Assembly (NCBI GenBank): GCA_026182355.1
Contig: JAPFBL010000235.1
Location: forward strand, 238,501-302,500
Direction of reading: 5' to 3'
Length of the DNA: 64,000 nt
From: Hermatobates lingyangjiaoensis
Lineage: Eukaryota; Arthropoda; Insecta; Hemiptera; Hermatobatidae
A program made the translations under genes and the position numbers. Positions 45,000 to 56,335 of this stretch are shown here, piece by piece. Under the pieces are notes generated by a model. That model worked only from the letters and a program-made list of their open reading frames with translations. It searched no databases and was not told where the DNA came from. How positions within the stretch are numbered: the stretch's first letter is position 1; each line of letters opens with the position of its first letter.

Positions 45000-45300
45000 G
45001 GTTCTCACCATTTGGTGGTGTCCTATGGGTGGGAAGTGGGATTCATTTATCAGTCGGCACCCACTAAAGTTATGAGAGAATCACGTTACCGGGTTGATAC
45101 TACATACGAAGCCCTAAAATTTTCCTTACTCAAATTTATTTTGAGTAGGAATCTTTCATGAGTTTCTGTCATCGTACATATTCAGGATCATGATGTCAGA
45201 TTTTTTTACCTCTAAAGTGAAAAAATTGAGATCCAAAGTGAGAATGGAATCTACTAGTTCAAGAAACTGGGCTACACTAGCTCCGCCAAAAACTAACTTT
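45000..45300 (-). mobile_element. Diverged SINE copy
   Basis: Holds GAAGCCCTAAAATTTTCCTT, TTTTGAGTAGGAATCTTTCA, TCATCGTACATATTCAGGAT in the order of the SINE body and a degenerate tRNA-like head at 45250-45290 (ACTAGCTCCGCC region). Confidence 0.5.
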
Positions 45301-45389
45301 ATGACCTTCCTCACTTTAAACAATTTGAAACTTCTTTAAGGGTTGAATGAGAGAAGTTATGAAGTTACCCATTATTTTATATAGTTTGT

Positions 45390-45440
45390 ATTGTAGGTTT
45401 ATAGTCTGAGGATGGTCACATGGATGACTGAAATATATAT
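45390..45440 (+). ncRNA. Hammerhead-like hairpin, isolated
   Basis: CTGAGGA, extra T, GGTCA/TGACT stem II (loop CATGGA), GAAATATATATAG. No good stem I partner is seen. Included because core and spacing match the other families. Confidence 0.35.
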
Positions 45441-45529
45441 AGCGTTTTTAAAGAAGTCGGTTTCTTACTTGGATCTCAATCAAATATTGAGTTCCGTAAG
45501 TCAAACACTGCAACTATTACAAATTTTTT

Positions 45530-45851
45530 TTATTGTTTAAATCGATCCCCTAGCGGTGATAACGTCAGCCGTTTACTGGCTTTTTGTTTGATCGGTGATT
45601 CTACAGATTCTATATTGGGAGTCCTAAATTTTGCCTAACTAGAGTGTATTTCGAGTAGGGATCTTTAACGAGTACCTAACCTTGTACAGGCTCGGTTAGA
45701 CACAGACAGCTTAACGCTCTCTCCGAAAGACGTCGTGCTCAGATTTATTCACCTGCCGCGTGAATAAATCGAGGGCCAGGTGGGGATCTAACCCCGGACT
45801 ACCAACCCAGAGGTGAGTACGTTAAGAACTGAGCGAACTTAGCCCCCAAAT
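45530..45851 (-). mobile_element. tRNA-derived SINE, near full-length
   Basis: Same order as 26530-26843: plus strand begins with a T-run and TTTAAATCGATCCCCTAGCG, then CTACAGATTCTATATTGGGA, and ends at the complement of the tRNA-like head (ACTGAGCGAACTTAGCCCCC). CAAATTT occurs at both ends and may be the target duplication. Confidence 0.75.
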
Positions 45852-46108
45852 TTATTATTAAGTTTTACGTTTAAAATAACTTTTTATACTTATATTTAAA
45901 AGGATGTATTATATTCTTCTGAATACAGCTGAAACATACCTTAAGAAAAATTTATCAAAAGCAAGGATTTTGATAAATATTGATAAATATTTATTTATAT
46001 ATTACCCTGTTGTAAATTGTTATCATGGTAAAAAAGATAATAGAATTCCTATCATTATTTAATATAATAATCTTTTATAATTAATATTTCCTATTATTAT
46101 AATTTTGC
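45852..46108. other. Non-coding, AT-rich
   Basis: Nothing recognised. Confidence 0.4.
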
Positions 46109-46109
46109 C

Positions 46110-46165
<56 letters not shown>
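46109..46165. repeat. (AAT)n microsatellite
   Basis: Pure (AAT)n, about 19 units; produces the poly-Leu stretch in the minus-strand frame 46059-46445, which is not a gene. Confidence 0.95.
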
Positions 46166-48531
46166 CAGCTTTACTTAATAGATTCATAACAACAAGAAAA
46201 GTAATTTTCTGTAATAAAATATACAAATTTTGACTTATAATTGATAATGAAACCTTGTAGACACGATTTAAATCAGCTAGTTTGACGAACTGTAATGTAA
46301 TTATACTCAGAAATAGCACCTTTTTGGAGGATGAGTTGAATGCTTTTTTTTTTAGAATTTCATCAACAAATAGGGGCAATAAAGTACATTTTATGTCTTC
46401 AAAAAAACTTCTTTTATGCTGAAAATGAAAATTTTTTATAAACATCTCGTTAAAATTAGTTTGCTACGAAAAAATGTCAAAGAAATTTTGATTATCACAA
46501 AAAATGTAATATAGGTTTAAAACATAAAGACGAAAGGAAAAGGAAGACACATTTTCTTTCCTTGTGACAAAAGAATGTCTAATTGTAAGCTACTTTTCAG
46601 CTGATTCAATCAACTTTAAATTTCACATATGATAAAAAAGTTAATGAGATAGTCTTCACGTATACAATGATACAATGAGTGTGTTACCCATTAAGTTTTA
46701 CTTAATAGGTAAACATGAGTGTTTTACCTATAATGAGTAAATACCACATAGTAACTGATTTCACTACCTTAGTATTCACATAAGGTATTGATTGTCTTAT
46801 TACGAATATTTACAATATTGGAAGAGTCATGTTACACTAGAAATTGCAATTACGAGATTTTATCATCAGTAACATGAGATGATTTCGATAAATAAGTATT
46901 TGATAAGGGAGAACATACTCATCAGAAGGGCAAATCAACTGAATTAATCCTAAAGATTTGATTAACAAAATAGTATAATCTTTCAGCATTAAAGAAATTA
47001 CTCTGGTCTGATTCTTGGATATTAAATTAATGTATTTAAAGCTGGGCTGCCAGAATTGGTACTATAGTACCAAATGTGGTACTGTTTGCCTTCGAGCTAA
47101 AACTTTGGTACTACTTTTATGTAAAGTGTCATTATTTGGTACTATTTCTTAAAATTGATTTAAATTTATAAAAAATAACGAAAATAAATACTATAAAATA
47201 TTCAAAATAGTAATTCAGGTATCATATTATAATATGATACCCCGTCATCATACCCGAAGGCAGTGATGAGCATTATCGACGATAATTATCGATCGTTAAT
47301 TTTTTATCGTTATCGTTATCGATATGGATCATTTTGGATTTATCGATTATCGTTATTGCTATATAACATTTTTTGATGAAATTATCGTAAATCATCGATA
47401 ACTGATTATATCGATTAGTCGATAGTAAGTTTAGAATTAATATAATTAAATAAAGCAAATTAATTTTTAACAGTTTTGCGGCATTTAAAAAAATTTACCT
47501 ATTTTTGCCTTTTAATTGCTATAGTAATACATATTATATTACCACTGCTATAATATATAGTATTCACTAATGTGGAAGAATTAGTTGTGTGTACCATATA
47601 TCGTGCACAATGCAGTTAAAGTATTAATAATTATATTTCATGACTTAGCTACTGCTATTGGTGATTGCAAGGAAGGTTTTTTTAGGCTATTGTACATGAA
47701 TAGCATTGGACTTAAGACAAGTTTTGTAACATTTGGTACCTTTTCAGTATAACAGTTGGTACTATTGACAAAAACATTCTGGCAACCCTGATTCAAAGCA
47801 GATAAAAAATGATTAAAACAACTAGGCCAAATTTATCATCAAATTAGCAAAAACACTTTGCTGTTTTAAATGAATTTCTTTCAATAAAGTTTTCATATAA
47901 TATTTTTTCGCAATATTGACGTGTAATATCTATTAGAATTCATTACTTCAAAACTATCTCGCCATAAAATCTTTTATCCATGAGAAAGAGAAGAGCAATA
48001 ACATTTTTAATACAAGATAAAGTGTTTAATAAACTTTATTGATATCATAAATAAAATGGCAGTCATATTAATAAAGTTAATATCATGAAAAGTCGTTTGA
48101 CTTAAGCTTATCAAAATTCTTCCTTAAGTTAATTAAAAGATAATGCTTTCTTGACAAAAATACATTAAAAACATGAAAACTTTAATTTTAGAATCCTTTA
48201 ATAACGTCTGTTATTCAATTTACAATTTTTATCTGTGCATATTGAATGAAGTAGCAATAAATTAAATATATCTCCTTTCAAGTAGTCTGATGAAATTGCT
48301 AATACGTTTACATTTACAACACCATCTAAAATCGATTTTTGCTTTTATATTTAACTCAGAATGTGACCACCTTTTGTCGACAATGAGCCAAATTTGTCAC
48401 CAATGGTCTTTTATATAGTACTATATTATTTTTGGAACAAACATTTTTATAAATAGAAAAACTAAATAAAGAATAGAAAAGGGTTATAATTAATTATTAT
48501 TAACATTTTAAACTGTTTTTCTTAATAAAGT
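46166..48531. other. Non-coding; (TTATCG)-rich patch
   Basis: 47275-47420 is dense in TTATCGATAT-type short palindromic words (ATCGAT, TATCGATA). 47050-47180 and 47700-47790 share GGTACTAT words. No coding signal recognised. Confidence 0.35.
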
Positions 48532-48713
48532 TTATTTGCTTCGATTATCTTCCTCATTAAAGTTGGTTTCCTTAAGGTATAGTTTTTCTGATGGATTTTG
48601 AACATATATTGTTCTAAATGTCAAGAGACCAATAGGAACGAGGTCACTATGATGGTCTGTAAAATCACAAGTTTTGTAAAAGAGTTGTGAGTTTAATTCC
48701 AACAACTTTAAGT
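48532..48713 (-). CDS. Possible exon, minus strand, beta-domain-like
   Basis: After an ACAACAAAG acceptor-like site the minus strand reads NLKLLELNSQLFYKTCDFTD, HHSDLVPIGLLTFRTIYVQN, PSEKLYLKETNFNEEDNRSK and a stop. The run VPIGLLTFRTIYVQNPSEK resembles the (V/P)G....R.(V/I).(V/I).NPS strand pair of ASH/MSP-type Ig-like domains (as in TMEM131 or ciliary ASPM-SPD2-Hydin proteins). It could be a final exon of the gene seen at 62.4-63.1 kb, or chance. No donor is needed because a stop lies in the exon. Confidence 0.25.
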
Positions 48714-49261
48714 TCTTTGTTGTTTGCAAATTATGTATTTATGTTATTTATATATACCAACAGGAAAATAGGTTTTACTCTTTTTATTGAAAACTTGACG
48801 TTTGTAAAGTTTATTGATAACAATTATTTTTTCATTTTGTTATATGCATGGAACCCATAAAACTTGTATTATTAGGTACAAAGTCCCAAAAAAACCCTTG
48901 TAAATGCTAAAAAAGAAAACAGCCCAAAACCCTATACAGGATATTATTTAAACAATTTACTTCTGAAAATGTATTAATGATGGTAGCACTGTAGATAAGA
49001 GAAAATTATCTGAGGCATAGGTTATCTATGGCGAAGTAATGGTAAAAAACAATCAGGTTGCTAAATGTATTGGTGAGTTATTTTATTGTTCAAGAAGAAA
49101 TAAACTCTAGGAGTTTTCTATGATGACTGCTTTAGAGAAATATTGAAGCAATTGGGTGAAATTAATTTTCAGTTTTTACTATATTTTCTGTTTTTTGACC
49201 ATTTACAGTCATTGAAAAGTGAGTGCAAAATCTTAATTCAGTTCATTGATTTATTTATTAT
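48714..49261. other. Non-coding, AT-rich
   Basis: Nothing recognised. Confidence 0.4.
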
Positions 49262-49553
49262 TTTTTTTATTGTTTAAACCGACTCCCTAGTGGGTGATAA
49301 CTTTAGCCGTTTACCGGCTTTTCTTTTGATCGTTGATTCTACAGATTCTACATTGGGAGTCCTACATTTTGCCGAACTAAAGTGCATTTTGAGTAGGGAT
49401 CATTAACGAGTACCTGATATCGTACAAGCTTGGAGCCGACGTACTCAGATTTATTCACCTCCCGTGTGAATAAATCGAGTGACAGGTGGGGATCTAACTC
49501 CGGACTACCAGCTCAGAGGCAAGTACATTAACTACTGAGCTAACATGGCCCCT
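49262..49553 (-). mobile_element. tRNA-derived SINE, near full-length
   Basis: The minus strand starts GGGGCCATGTTAGCTCAGTA, with B-box-like GTTAGATCCCCAC about 45 bases on, then the SINE body and a tail of A. CATTGA flanks both ends weakly. A-box and B-box spacing fit an RNA polymerase III promoter. Confidence 0.75.
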
Positions 49554-49811
49554 ACATTGACATATATAAGGATTGAAAAAACTTTCCCGTCATATTATTT
49601 ATTTCAGTAATCCACTTTTATGAACAGAAATCTAATTAAAAAATTTAATGCTAACGAGTTCAGTGACTGCGATTTGTGCCAAAGATATATAGAATAGAGG
49701 TATATAGAAGTCCTATACTTTCTGCCTTATTTTATTTTATATTAATTTTTGTACTTATTTACTTTTTACTATAGATAACTCTCTGGTGTCATTGGATTTT
49801 TTAGTTAATGC

Positions 49812-49846
49812 CTGAGGAAGAACACTACGTGTTCGAAACGCGTTGT
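49812..49846 (+). ncRNA. Hammerhead-ribozyme-like hairpin, family F
   Basis: CTGAGGA, extra A, GAACAC/GTGTTC stem II (six pairs, loop TAC), GAA, ACGCGT, T. Six-pair stem II is the strongest of the set; stem I is weak (two or three pairs). Confidence 0.5.
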
Positions 49847-50842
49847 TTATATCATTAAAATTTTTATATGTGGAGACCATTTCATTAGATTTTTACCCTA
49901 CAATGAGTATATAGAAGTATTTTGTTAAAATTGATTATAACATAAATTCCTTTTACTATTTTGTTATTCTTTAAATAAATGGGCGGTAGTCTGTGAGCCC
50001 TTGGGCTTGACAATTATGATCAATAACTACCAAAAAAAGGATTTAAACTGAATAATTAATAAGATACGTAAAGGATTTGCACTTATGGTCGTGGTAATAA
50101 GAATTGATGCAGTGATAATTAGGAAAAGACACCATCCTCCTACAAGCAACTTATATTGTGTTTGTGGTTGACGGTCAGAAAAACTATTTTATATGAAAGT
50201 TGCTTACCACATTAATATTTATTCTCATCTAAAATGTCATTTTATTTCTATTGTAGTGCAATCAGTTATTATGTGATATTTACTCATTGTAGGGTAAAAA
50301 TCTAATGAAATGGTCTCCACATATAAACATTTAATGATATAAACAACGCGTTTCGAACACGTAGTGTTCTTCCTCAGGCATTAACTAAAAAATACAATGA
50401 CACCAGAGAGTTATAGTTTTTTAACCAGAGAGAGTTAAATTTTTAACTTTTTTCAACTTTTCTTAATTTATTTATATAAAAAAATAAAAAAATAAATAAA
50501 AGTTCTACTTTCTCCTTATGCATATATTTGGTTTATATTTCGTTATAACTCTGTGTGTTATATTTTCAATATGTTTCCTACACTTAGTCTAAAAGAAAAT
50601 GTAAAGGCTCAGCCTAACTTTTAAGAGAAAAAAAAAATTACAATGAAATGTACCTGCCTTCGAATAAGAAACAGATGTACCCTATACCCCCACCCATGTC
50701 CATTCCATTACCAGTCAGTCTTATTCAGAGGTACTCATCCTTAGGTTCGTACTTCCTGCCTTTTATTTTATATTAATTTTTGTACTTATTTACTTTGTAC
50801 TATAGATAACTCTCTGGTGTCATTGTATTTTTTAGTTAATGC

Positions 50843-50877
50843 CTGAGGAAGAACACTACGTGTTCGAAACGCGTTGT
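50843..50877 (+). ncRNA. Hammerhead-ribozyme-like hairpin, family F
   Basis: Identical in core and stem II to 49812-49846. Confidence 0.5.
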
Positions 50878-51004
50878 TTATATAATTAAATTTTTATATG
50901 TGGAGACCATTTCATTAGATTTTTACCCTACAATGTCATTTTATTATGTAACTTGATTATGCTTTAAAAAAAATATCAATGACCAAATCTATTTTTAATA
51001 TTGG

Positions 51005-51190
51005 TAATACTACTGAAGTTATTATGATTAATATGAGAAACAGAATAAACCTCCTTACCTCGTATAATGCTGTTGGAGTTTTCTGACCGATTTTGCGTGT
51101 AACCCTCTCTTCTAAAGGAACTGCGAGTTCTTTTCGAAGATGGTAATATCCAAAACTAGCCGGAAAACTCAAACAGCTGTTGAATTTTGT
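51005..51190. mobile_element. Family E fold-back, degraded
   Basis: Left edge AATATGAGAAACAGAATAAA and CCTCGTATAATGCTGTTGGA; right side TTCTTTTCGAAGATGGTAAT, AAACTAGCCGGAAAACTC. Same layout as 44085-44290. Confidence 0.5.
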
Positions 51191-51924
51191 ATGAAGGAGA
51201 CTTGGAAAATCTAAATTGAGCTAGAGATCCAACCATGGAAAAACTTTGTTATAATCGTTTTTAAAATTTATTTTGATATCTGTGGCTATAAACACCATCT
51301 GAGTAAACCAATAATAAAATAATGATTATTACGATACAAACACAAGAGTATGGGGTGTTTGGGTTGAACCGTGGTCAGTCAGGAACTTTTCCGATTAAAC
51401 CACAAGCACTCAAAACCACACTTGTACGGCATAAGGTGGGTAGAAAAAAAAACTGTTCTTAATGAAATATCTTTAAAGGATGATATCCTATATTAATATT
51501 TATATACTTAAAAAAATATATATGGATAATACCAACAAGATTGATAATAATTAAGTGTTGTCAAGATGAAAAATCTGAATAATGAGAAGTAGACAGTTTC
51601 AGTTCAACAAGTCCTTTTAAAGGGTTATCCAATTAAATTTGAGTAAATATTAAGAGATAATTGGACGATGGGTGAGGACAGAATTAAGAGGGAAATCACT
51701 TTGCAAACTTTCCTGCACTGCCAGTTTTTATCTATTTTTATCCCTTTAAATATTTGCACCACTAATTTTAAAAAAGAAATTGTTATGAAATAATTGAATA
51801 GAATATGTTTCACATTTTAAAATAAGTTTTTTTTTAACAATTTAAATAGTACTAACTTATACAGAAATAAAATATTATCTCACTTTTGTTATAATATAAT
51901 ACAAGCGAAAAATAATACAGTGGA
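51191..51924. other. Non-coding, AT-rich
   Basis: 51350-51430 is GC-richer (TTGAACCGTGGTCAGTCAGG) without an open frame or match. Otherwise nothing. Confidence 0.35.
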
Positions 51925-54075
51925 TGTTATATCCGGCTTGAGTTACAGAACCACGTTGATCGAATTTCTTACTGGTTCAGTAGCTGGAAAATTGCTGTCA
52001 ACCCAGCAGGAGCATCCATATAGAATTCAGTAAAGGAACACCCAACCACCTCCAGTCGGCATTGATCGTCAGTTAATACCCTAAAAAGCAGCCCAAATAT
52101 CTAGGCAAAATAATTTCAGCAGGCTAACTTTTAAACACTATCTGTAAAATAGATAGAATAATTGTAAATAATTGTAAAATAGAATGGCTGGCACTAATGT
52201 CAAATTTGTACCATATCCAAACGCCAAAGAATACTTCACAGGTAGTAAAGAACCTCAATTACAAGGTGGTAATTAGGGCTAGAATGTAAATATCTTAAAG
52301 CCAAAGAATACTCCACAGGTAGTAAAGAACCTCAATTATAAGGTAGTAATTAGGGCTAGAATGTAAATATCCTAAAGCCAAAGAATACTCCACAGGTATT
52401 AAAGAACCTCAATTATAAGGTGGTAATTAGGGCTAGAATTTAAATAACCTAAAGCCAAAGAATACTCCACAGGTACTAAAGAACCTCAATTATAAGGTGG
52501 TAATTAGGGCTAGAATTTAAATATCCTAAAGCCAAAGAATACTCCACAGGTAGTAAAGAACCTCAATTATAAGGTGGTAATTAGGGCCAGAATGTAAATA
52601 TCCTAAAGCCAAAGAATACTCCACAGGTACTAAAGAACCTCAATTATAAGGTGGTAATTAGGGCTAGAATGTAAATATCCTAAAGCCAAAGAATACTCTA
52701 CAGGTTCTAAAGAACGTCAATTATAAGGTGGTAATTAGGGCTAGAATGTAAATATCCTAAAGCCAAAGAATACTCCACAGGTAGTAAAGAACCTCAATTA
52801 TAAGGTGGTAATTAGGGCTAGAATGTAAATATCCTAAAGCCAAAGAATACTCCACAGGTACTAAAGAACCTCAATTATAAGGTGGTAATTAGGGATAGAA
52901 TGTAAATATCCTAAAGCCAAAGAATACTCCACAGGTACTAAAGAACCTCAATTATAAGGTGGTAATTAGGGTTAGAATGTAAATATCCTAAAGCCAAAGA
53001 ATTCTCCACAGGTACTAAAGAACCTCAATTATAAGGTGGTAATTGAGGATAGAATGTAAATATCCTAAAGCCAAAGAATACTCCACAGGTACTAAAGAAC
53101 CTTAATTATAAGGTGGTAATTAGCGACAGAATATAAATATCCTAAAGCCAAAGAATACTCCACAGGTACTAAAGAACCTCAATTATAAGGTGGTAATTAG
53201 GGATAGAATGTAAATATCCTAAAGCCAAAGAATACTCCACAGGTACTAAAGAACCTTAATTATAAAATGGTAATTAGGGCTAGAATATAAATATCCTAAA
53301 GCCAAAGAATACTCCACAGGTACTAAAGAACCTCAATTATAAGGTGGTAATTAGGGCTAGAATGTAAATATCCTAAAGCCAAAGAATACTCCACAGGTAC
53401 TAAAGAACCTCAATTATAAGGTGGTAATTAGGGATAGAATATAAATATCCTAAAGCCAAAGAATACTCCACAGGTACTAAAGAACCTCAATTATAAGGTG
53501 GTAATTAGGCTTAGAATGTAAATATCCTAAAGCCAAAGAATACTCCACAGGTACTAAAGAACCTTAATTATAAGGTGGTAATTAGCGACAGAATATAAAT
53601 ATCCTAAAGCCAAAGAATACTCCACAGGTACTAAAGAACCTCAATTATAAGGTGGTAATTAGGGATAGAATGTAAATATCCTAAAGCCAAAGAATACTCC
53701 ACAGGTACTAAAGAACCTCAATTATAAAGGTGGTAATTAGGGATAGAATGTAAATATCCTAAAGCCAAAGAATACTCCACAGGTACTAAAGAACCTCAAT
53801 TATAAGGTGGTAATTAAGACTAGAATTTAAATAGTTCAAAAGAAATAGTTAAAAATAATCAGCATGTCTTATGCTAGGGCACCTTGGTATGCCAGAAATA
53901 TGGATAGTCAAAGAGAACTCAGGTTGGAATCAATTGACCAGTTACCTAATAGACTTGTGTTCAATAAGGAAATGAAAATCCTCACCGATCCAAACTTCCT
54001 TGTGCAGAGCCTGTCCACAAGAATACTGCATCAAAGAAGCTGGTGTTTAAATAGGAAGGCAAATCCTTCCTAGAC
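51925..54075 (+). mobile_element. Jockey-type LINE relic with an internal minisatellite
   Basis: 51940-52030 encodes SYWFSSWKIAVNPAG (reverse transcriptase W...W.I.(V/I)NP motif); 52060-52240 aligns in order with the upstream part of the minus-strand LINE at 36.4-36.56 kb (CAGTTAATACC, AAATATCTAGG, ATTTCAGCAGGCTAAC, GGCACTAATGTCAAATTTGT); after the 77-bp array, 53864-54073 continues with RAPWYARNMDSQRELRLESI. So a single LINE copy is interrupted by amplification of its own coding segment. Confidence 0.8.
52200..53832 (+). repeat. 77-bp minisatellite, 21 copies, made of LINE coding sequence
   Basis: CACAGG recurs at 52237 and every 77 bp to 53778. The unit (AAGCCAAAGAATACTCCACA, GGTACTAAAGAACCTCAATT, ATAAGGTGGTAATTAGGGCT and AGAATGTAAATATCCT) is homologous to the LINE segment at about 36350-36425 (minus) that encodes LKSKNTPQVVKDLIYKVVIR. 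77 is not a multiple of 3, so the frame is lost. Copies are 95% or more similar; two sub-types (GGGCTAG and GCGACAG) recur in blocks. Confidence 0.92.
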
Positions 54076-54159
54076 GGCTTACCTGCTCACAACTCAAAGA
54101 CATGGATTAGAAACTCATTTTTAAGAACAGCAAAAATATGTTATGTAGTTTTTAACAAT
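54076..54159. other. Short spacer
   Basis: Nothing recognised. Confidence 0.4.
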
Positions 54160-54312
54160 ATTTAAACCTCAATAAGAAATGAGAAAAAAAGACTAAAATT
54201 TTCCAACCGTAACAAGCACTATTTGACAGAGTCAAATCTGAACTCATGACGAAGACCGCCTGTTACAGTTGAAAAATCTTAGTCTTTTTTTTTTCATTTC
54301 TTATTGTGGTTC
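54160..54312. mobile_element. Fold-back element, family A, small
   Basis: Arms CAATAAGAAATGAGAAAAAA ... and inverse around a 20-base centre, no (TA)n flank. Right arm core is CATGACGA rather than CTGACGA; stem I GACT partner partly lost. Confidence 0.6.
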
Positions 54313-54507
54313 GAACAGATAAAAACTATATAAAATATTTTTACTCTTCTTAGAAATGAGTCTTTCAAATCCATTTTTTATTGTAGTTTGAACATTTATT
54401 GTTATTTCACGTGTTTCTTGTTATAGTTTTTATAATGATCTATTCAGATTCCAACTTATTAGCTCAGCATTTTGGATACAGTAATTCGCTGAATTGAAGT
54501 TCGTAGT

Positions 54508-54816
54508 TTATGTAACAATGACAGTGTTAACTGAATCAAAGTACAAACTCTTATTAGATTCAACATGTTGTAATCTACAACCAAACTGCATCACTTGATG
54601 AAAATTGGTCACTTCTCCATCTATTTCATTTAATAATTGCTTTCCTGCAAGTTGTCGACCGTTGATTTCCACTCTCATGGTTTCCTCTAAACACCCTATC
54701 TCGATAGCGCCGCGGGCTTGAATCTCACTTAAGTAACCATGGAAACGAAGCTGGGGTGGGTAAAAGGTCTGCATGTGTTGTGCATACGTATGCCTCAAGC
54801 ATTGTGTCTCCTGCAT
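54508..54816 (-). CDS. Unassigned open frame, possibly coding
   Basis: 102 codons to a stop at 54508. The part after an ACACATGCAG acceptor-like site reads TFYPPQLRFHGYLSEIQARG, AIEIGCLEETMRVEINGRQL, AGKQLLNEIDGEVTNFHQVM and on. Base composition and residue usage look protein-like, but I recognise no domain. Directly upstream a 31-bp segment (GCATACGTATGCCTCAAGCA) is tandemly duplicated (54781-54842). Could be a last exon of the minus-strand gene at 62-63 kb or transposon sequence. Confidence 0.25.
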   Translation of the reverse strand: MQETQCLRHTYAQHMQTFYPPQLRFHGYLSEIQARGAIEIGCLEETMRVEINGRQLAGKQLLNEIDGEVTNFHQVMQFGCRLQHVESNKSLYFDSVNTVIVT

Positions 54817-54842
54817 ACGTATGCCTCAAGCACTGTGTCTCC

Positions 54843-55084
54843 TGCACACCATAACTCCCTTGCACTTCCATCCTTTTCAATAACAAACAATTAATCTTCT
54901 TTTACTTTAACAGTGAGCAAAGTTTCCTTTTTATTTCAATATTGAAGTGAGTATAGATTTATAATATTTTAACAAATAATAGCCTGAGCTATTAAATAAG
55001 TAAAACAGAAAAAAGGTTAAAACCTGCAGGAGTAACAGCACAGAAGGTTACAAGATCACTCATAACGCACTAAAGTTCACTATA
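54843..55084. other. Non-coding, AT-rich
   Basis: Nothing recognised. Confidence 0.4.
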
Positions 55085-55300
55085 TAATCGGAAAGACAAT
55101 CCAAACTGAATGTACAAAAGCAAGCTGTAACTCTATCGTTGACTTCACATAGTGCTTGGTCTCCCTCTCTCTATTTTCCTGAAGACAGATTTTCCGAAAA
55201 TTTGAGTTAGTAAGTGTGTTTCATTACTCTGTGTGTTACTCTTCTTCGATTTGGAACTTGCATAAGTTCAGTTTGTATAGTCTTTCCGATTATATAATTA
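55085..55300. mobile_element. Fold-back element, family B, without (TA)n
   Basis: TATATAATCGGAAAGACAAT ... CCAAACTGAATGTACAAAAG on the left is complementary to the right end GTTCAGTTTGTATAGTCTTT. The right part carries GTGCTTGGTCTCCCTCTCTC and CTGAAGAC (55179) with a GAAA at 55196-55199, a decayed hammerhead-like core. Outer ends suggest a target other than a TA tract. Confidence 0.55.
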
Positions 55301-56237
55301 ATTATATTTTATATACACCAAACACCAACTTGTTATAAAATAGTTAATTTTTTGACAAATTAATTTAGAAATTTAAGTCTCCTTTCTTAATTATTTTTTT
55401 GATATTTTGTAAACAAAATTGGGCAATTGTGTCAACTGTGCAAGATTTGTTAAAACAAATTCTCGCCTGCATATGAGAATAAGATGAATATGGATACGTT
55501 ATGTAATCAGCTGCAAAATAATTCTTGATCTTGATAAGAAATTCTTTACGGTTGCCAGAGTTACAGTGAAAATAAGTTCACTTCACAAATAAGCATATCA
55601 TTTGTGATAATAAGTTTGAATAAGGCCAATACTGCACTCTATAATTAATATTTATATATTTATATTATATTTAAATATCAATTAATATTTGAATATAATA
55701 TAATCAGAAAGATATTAAACATTTAATAAACGTTTAAAATAAGTTATAGTTATTGTTTTCTATTCATTGTTAACTAGCCAAGTTTGCACAATCAATAACA
55801 TTATCTAATACAATATTACATAAATGGATTGACTATTTATTAGCTTTACCAATAACAATACAGAATATTCAAAAACAGAATTGCATAATAATATGCAAAT
55901 CAGGTTTTCCCTATTTGAGAGAATTATACATGTTGGTAGATTTATTTTTTTTTTTGTTTATAGTATGTAGTTTATGAAGACGCTTTCTTCTAAAATAATT
56001 GCCTAATTTTGCCCACTATGACAAATTTTGGTACGCTTTGCTTTAGAATTTTCAGATTATGATGAGTAGTTCGATTTTGAATTGCGAAAAAAAGAAAGTA
56101 CTTAGAGATATTGTGATGGGCTGAGAGGATGTTAGAACCGTTACCAGTTTCGGCGAAGAGTAATACGGCGTTCAACGCGTTTAATTTGACTGTAAAGGGA
56201 AAATTAAGATTATGTGACAGTTTTTTATTATTGTATT
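55301..56237. other. Non-coding, AT-rich
   Basis: Nothing recognised; the minus-strand frame 55990-56175 has no family match. Confidence 0.4.
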
Positions 56238-56335
56238 ATTATCAACCGTCATACCTCGTCTATCACTGGTGAAACATGACGGTTGATAATAATATCTTAT
56301 TTACTAACCTCTGTGGCACTAACAATATCCATGTA
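56238..56335. mobile_element. Family E fold-back, minimal
   Basis: TTATTATCAACCGTCATACC and its inverse ATGACGGTTGATAATAATAT flank only about 25 bp, so the hairpin core is deleted. The right flank ACTAACCTCTGTGGCACTAA matches the left flank of the 37.3-kb copy, inverted. Confidence 0.6.

Larger units (their letters stand above)
49740..50940. mobile_element. Cluster of three family F terminal repeats (direct, inverted, direct)
   Basis: 49746-49910 and 50762-50938 are near-identical direct copies; about 50255-50410 is an inverted copy. Each carries the same hairpin core: 49812-49838 plus, about 50351-50377 minus, 50843-50869 plus. The outer edge TTTTTACCCTACAATG is shared. Between them lie unrelated AT-rich stretches and a GC-richer 50650-50740 that also appears inverted at about 26000-26060. 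Confidence 0.65.

Noticed and set aside
46059..46445. 128-codon minus-strand frame with poly-Leu
   Set aside because: The Leu run is the (AAT)n microsatellite; the remainder has no recognisable domain or splice border.
47275..47420. Cluster of ATCGAT words as a regulatory array
   Set aside because: Looks like low-complexity short-palindrome expansion; no flanking gene or spacing pattern supports binding sites.
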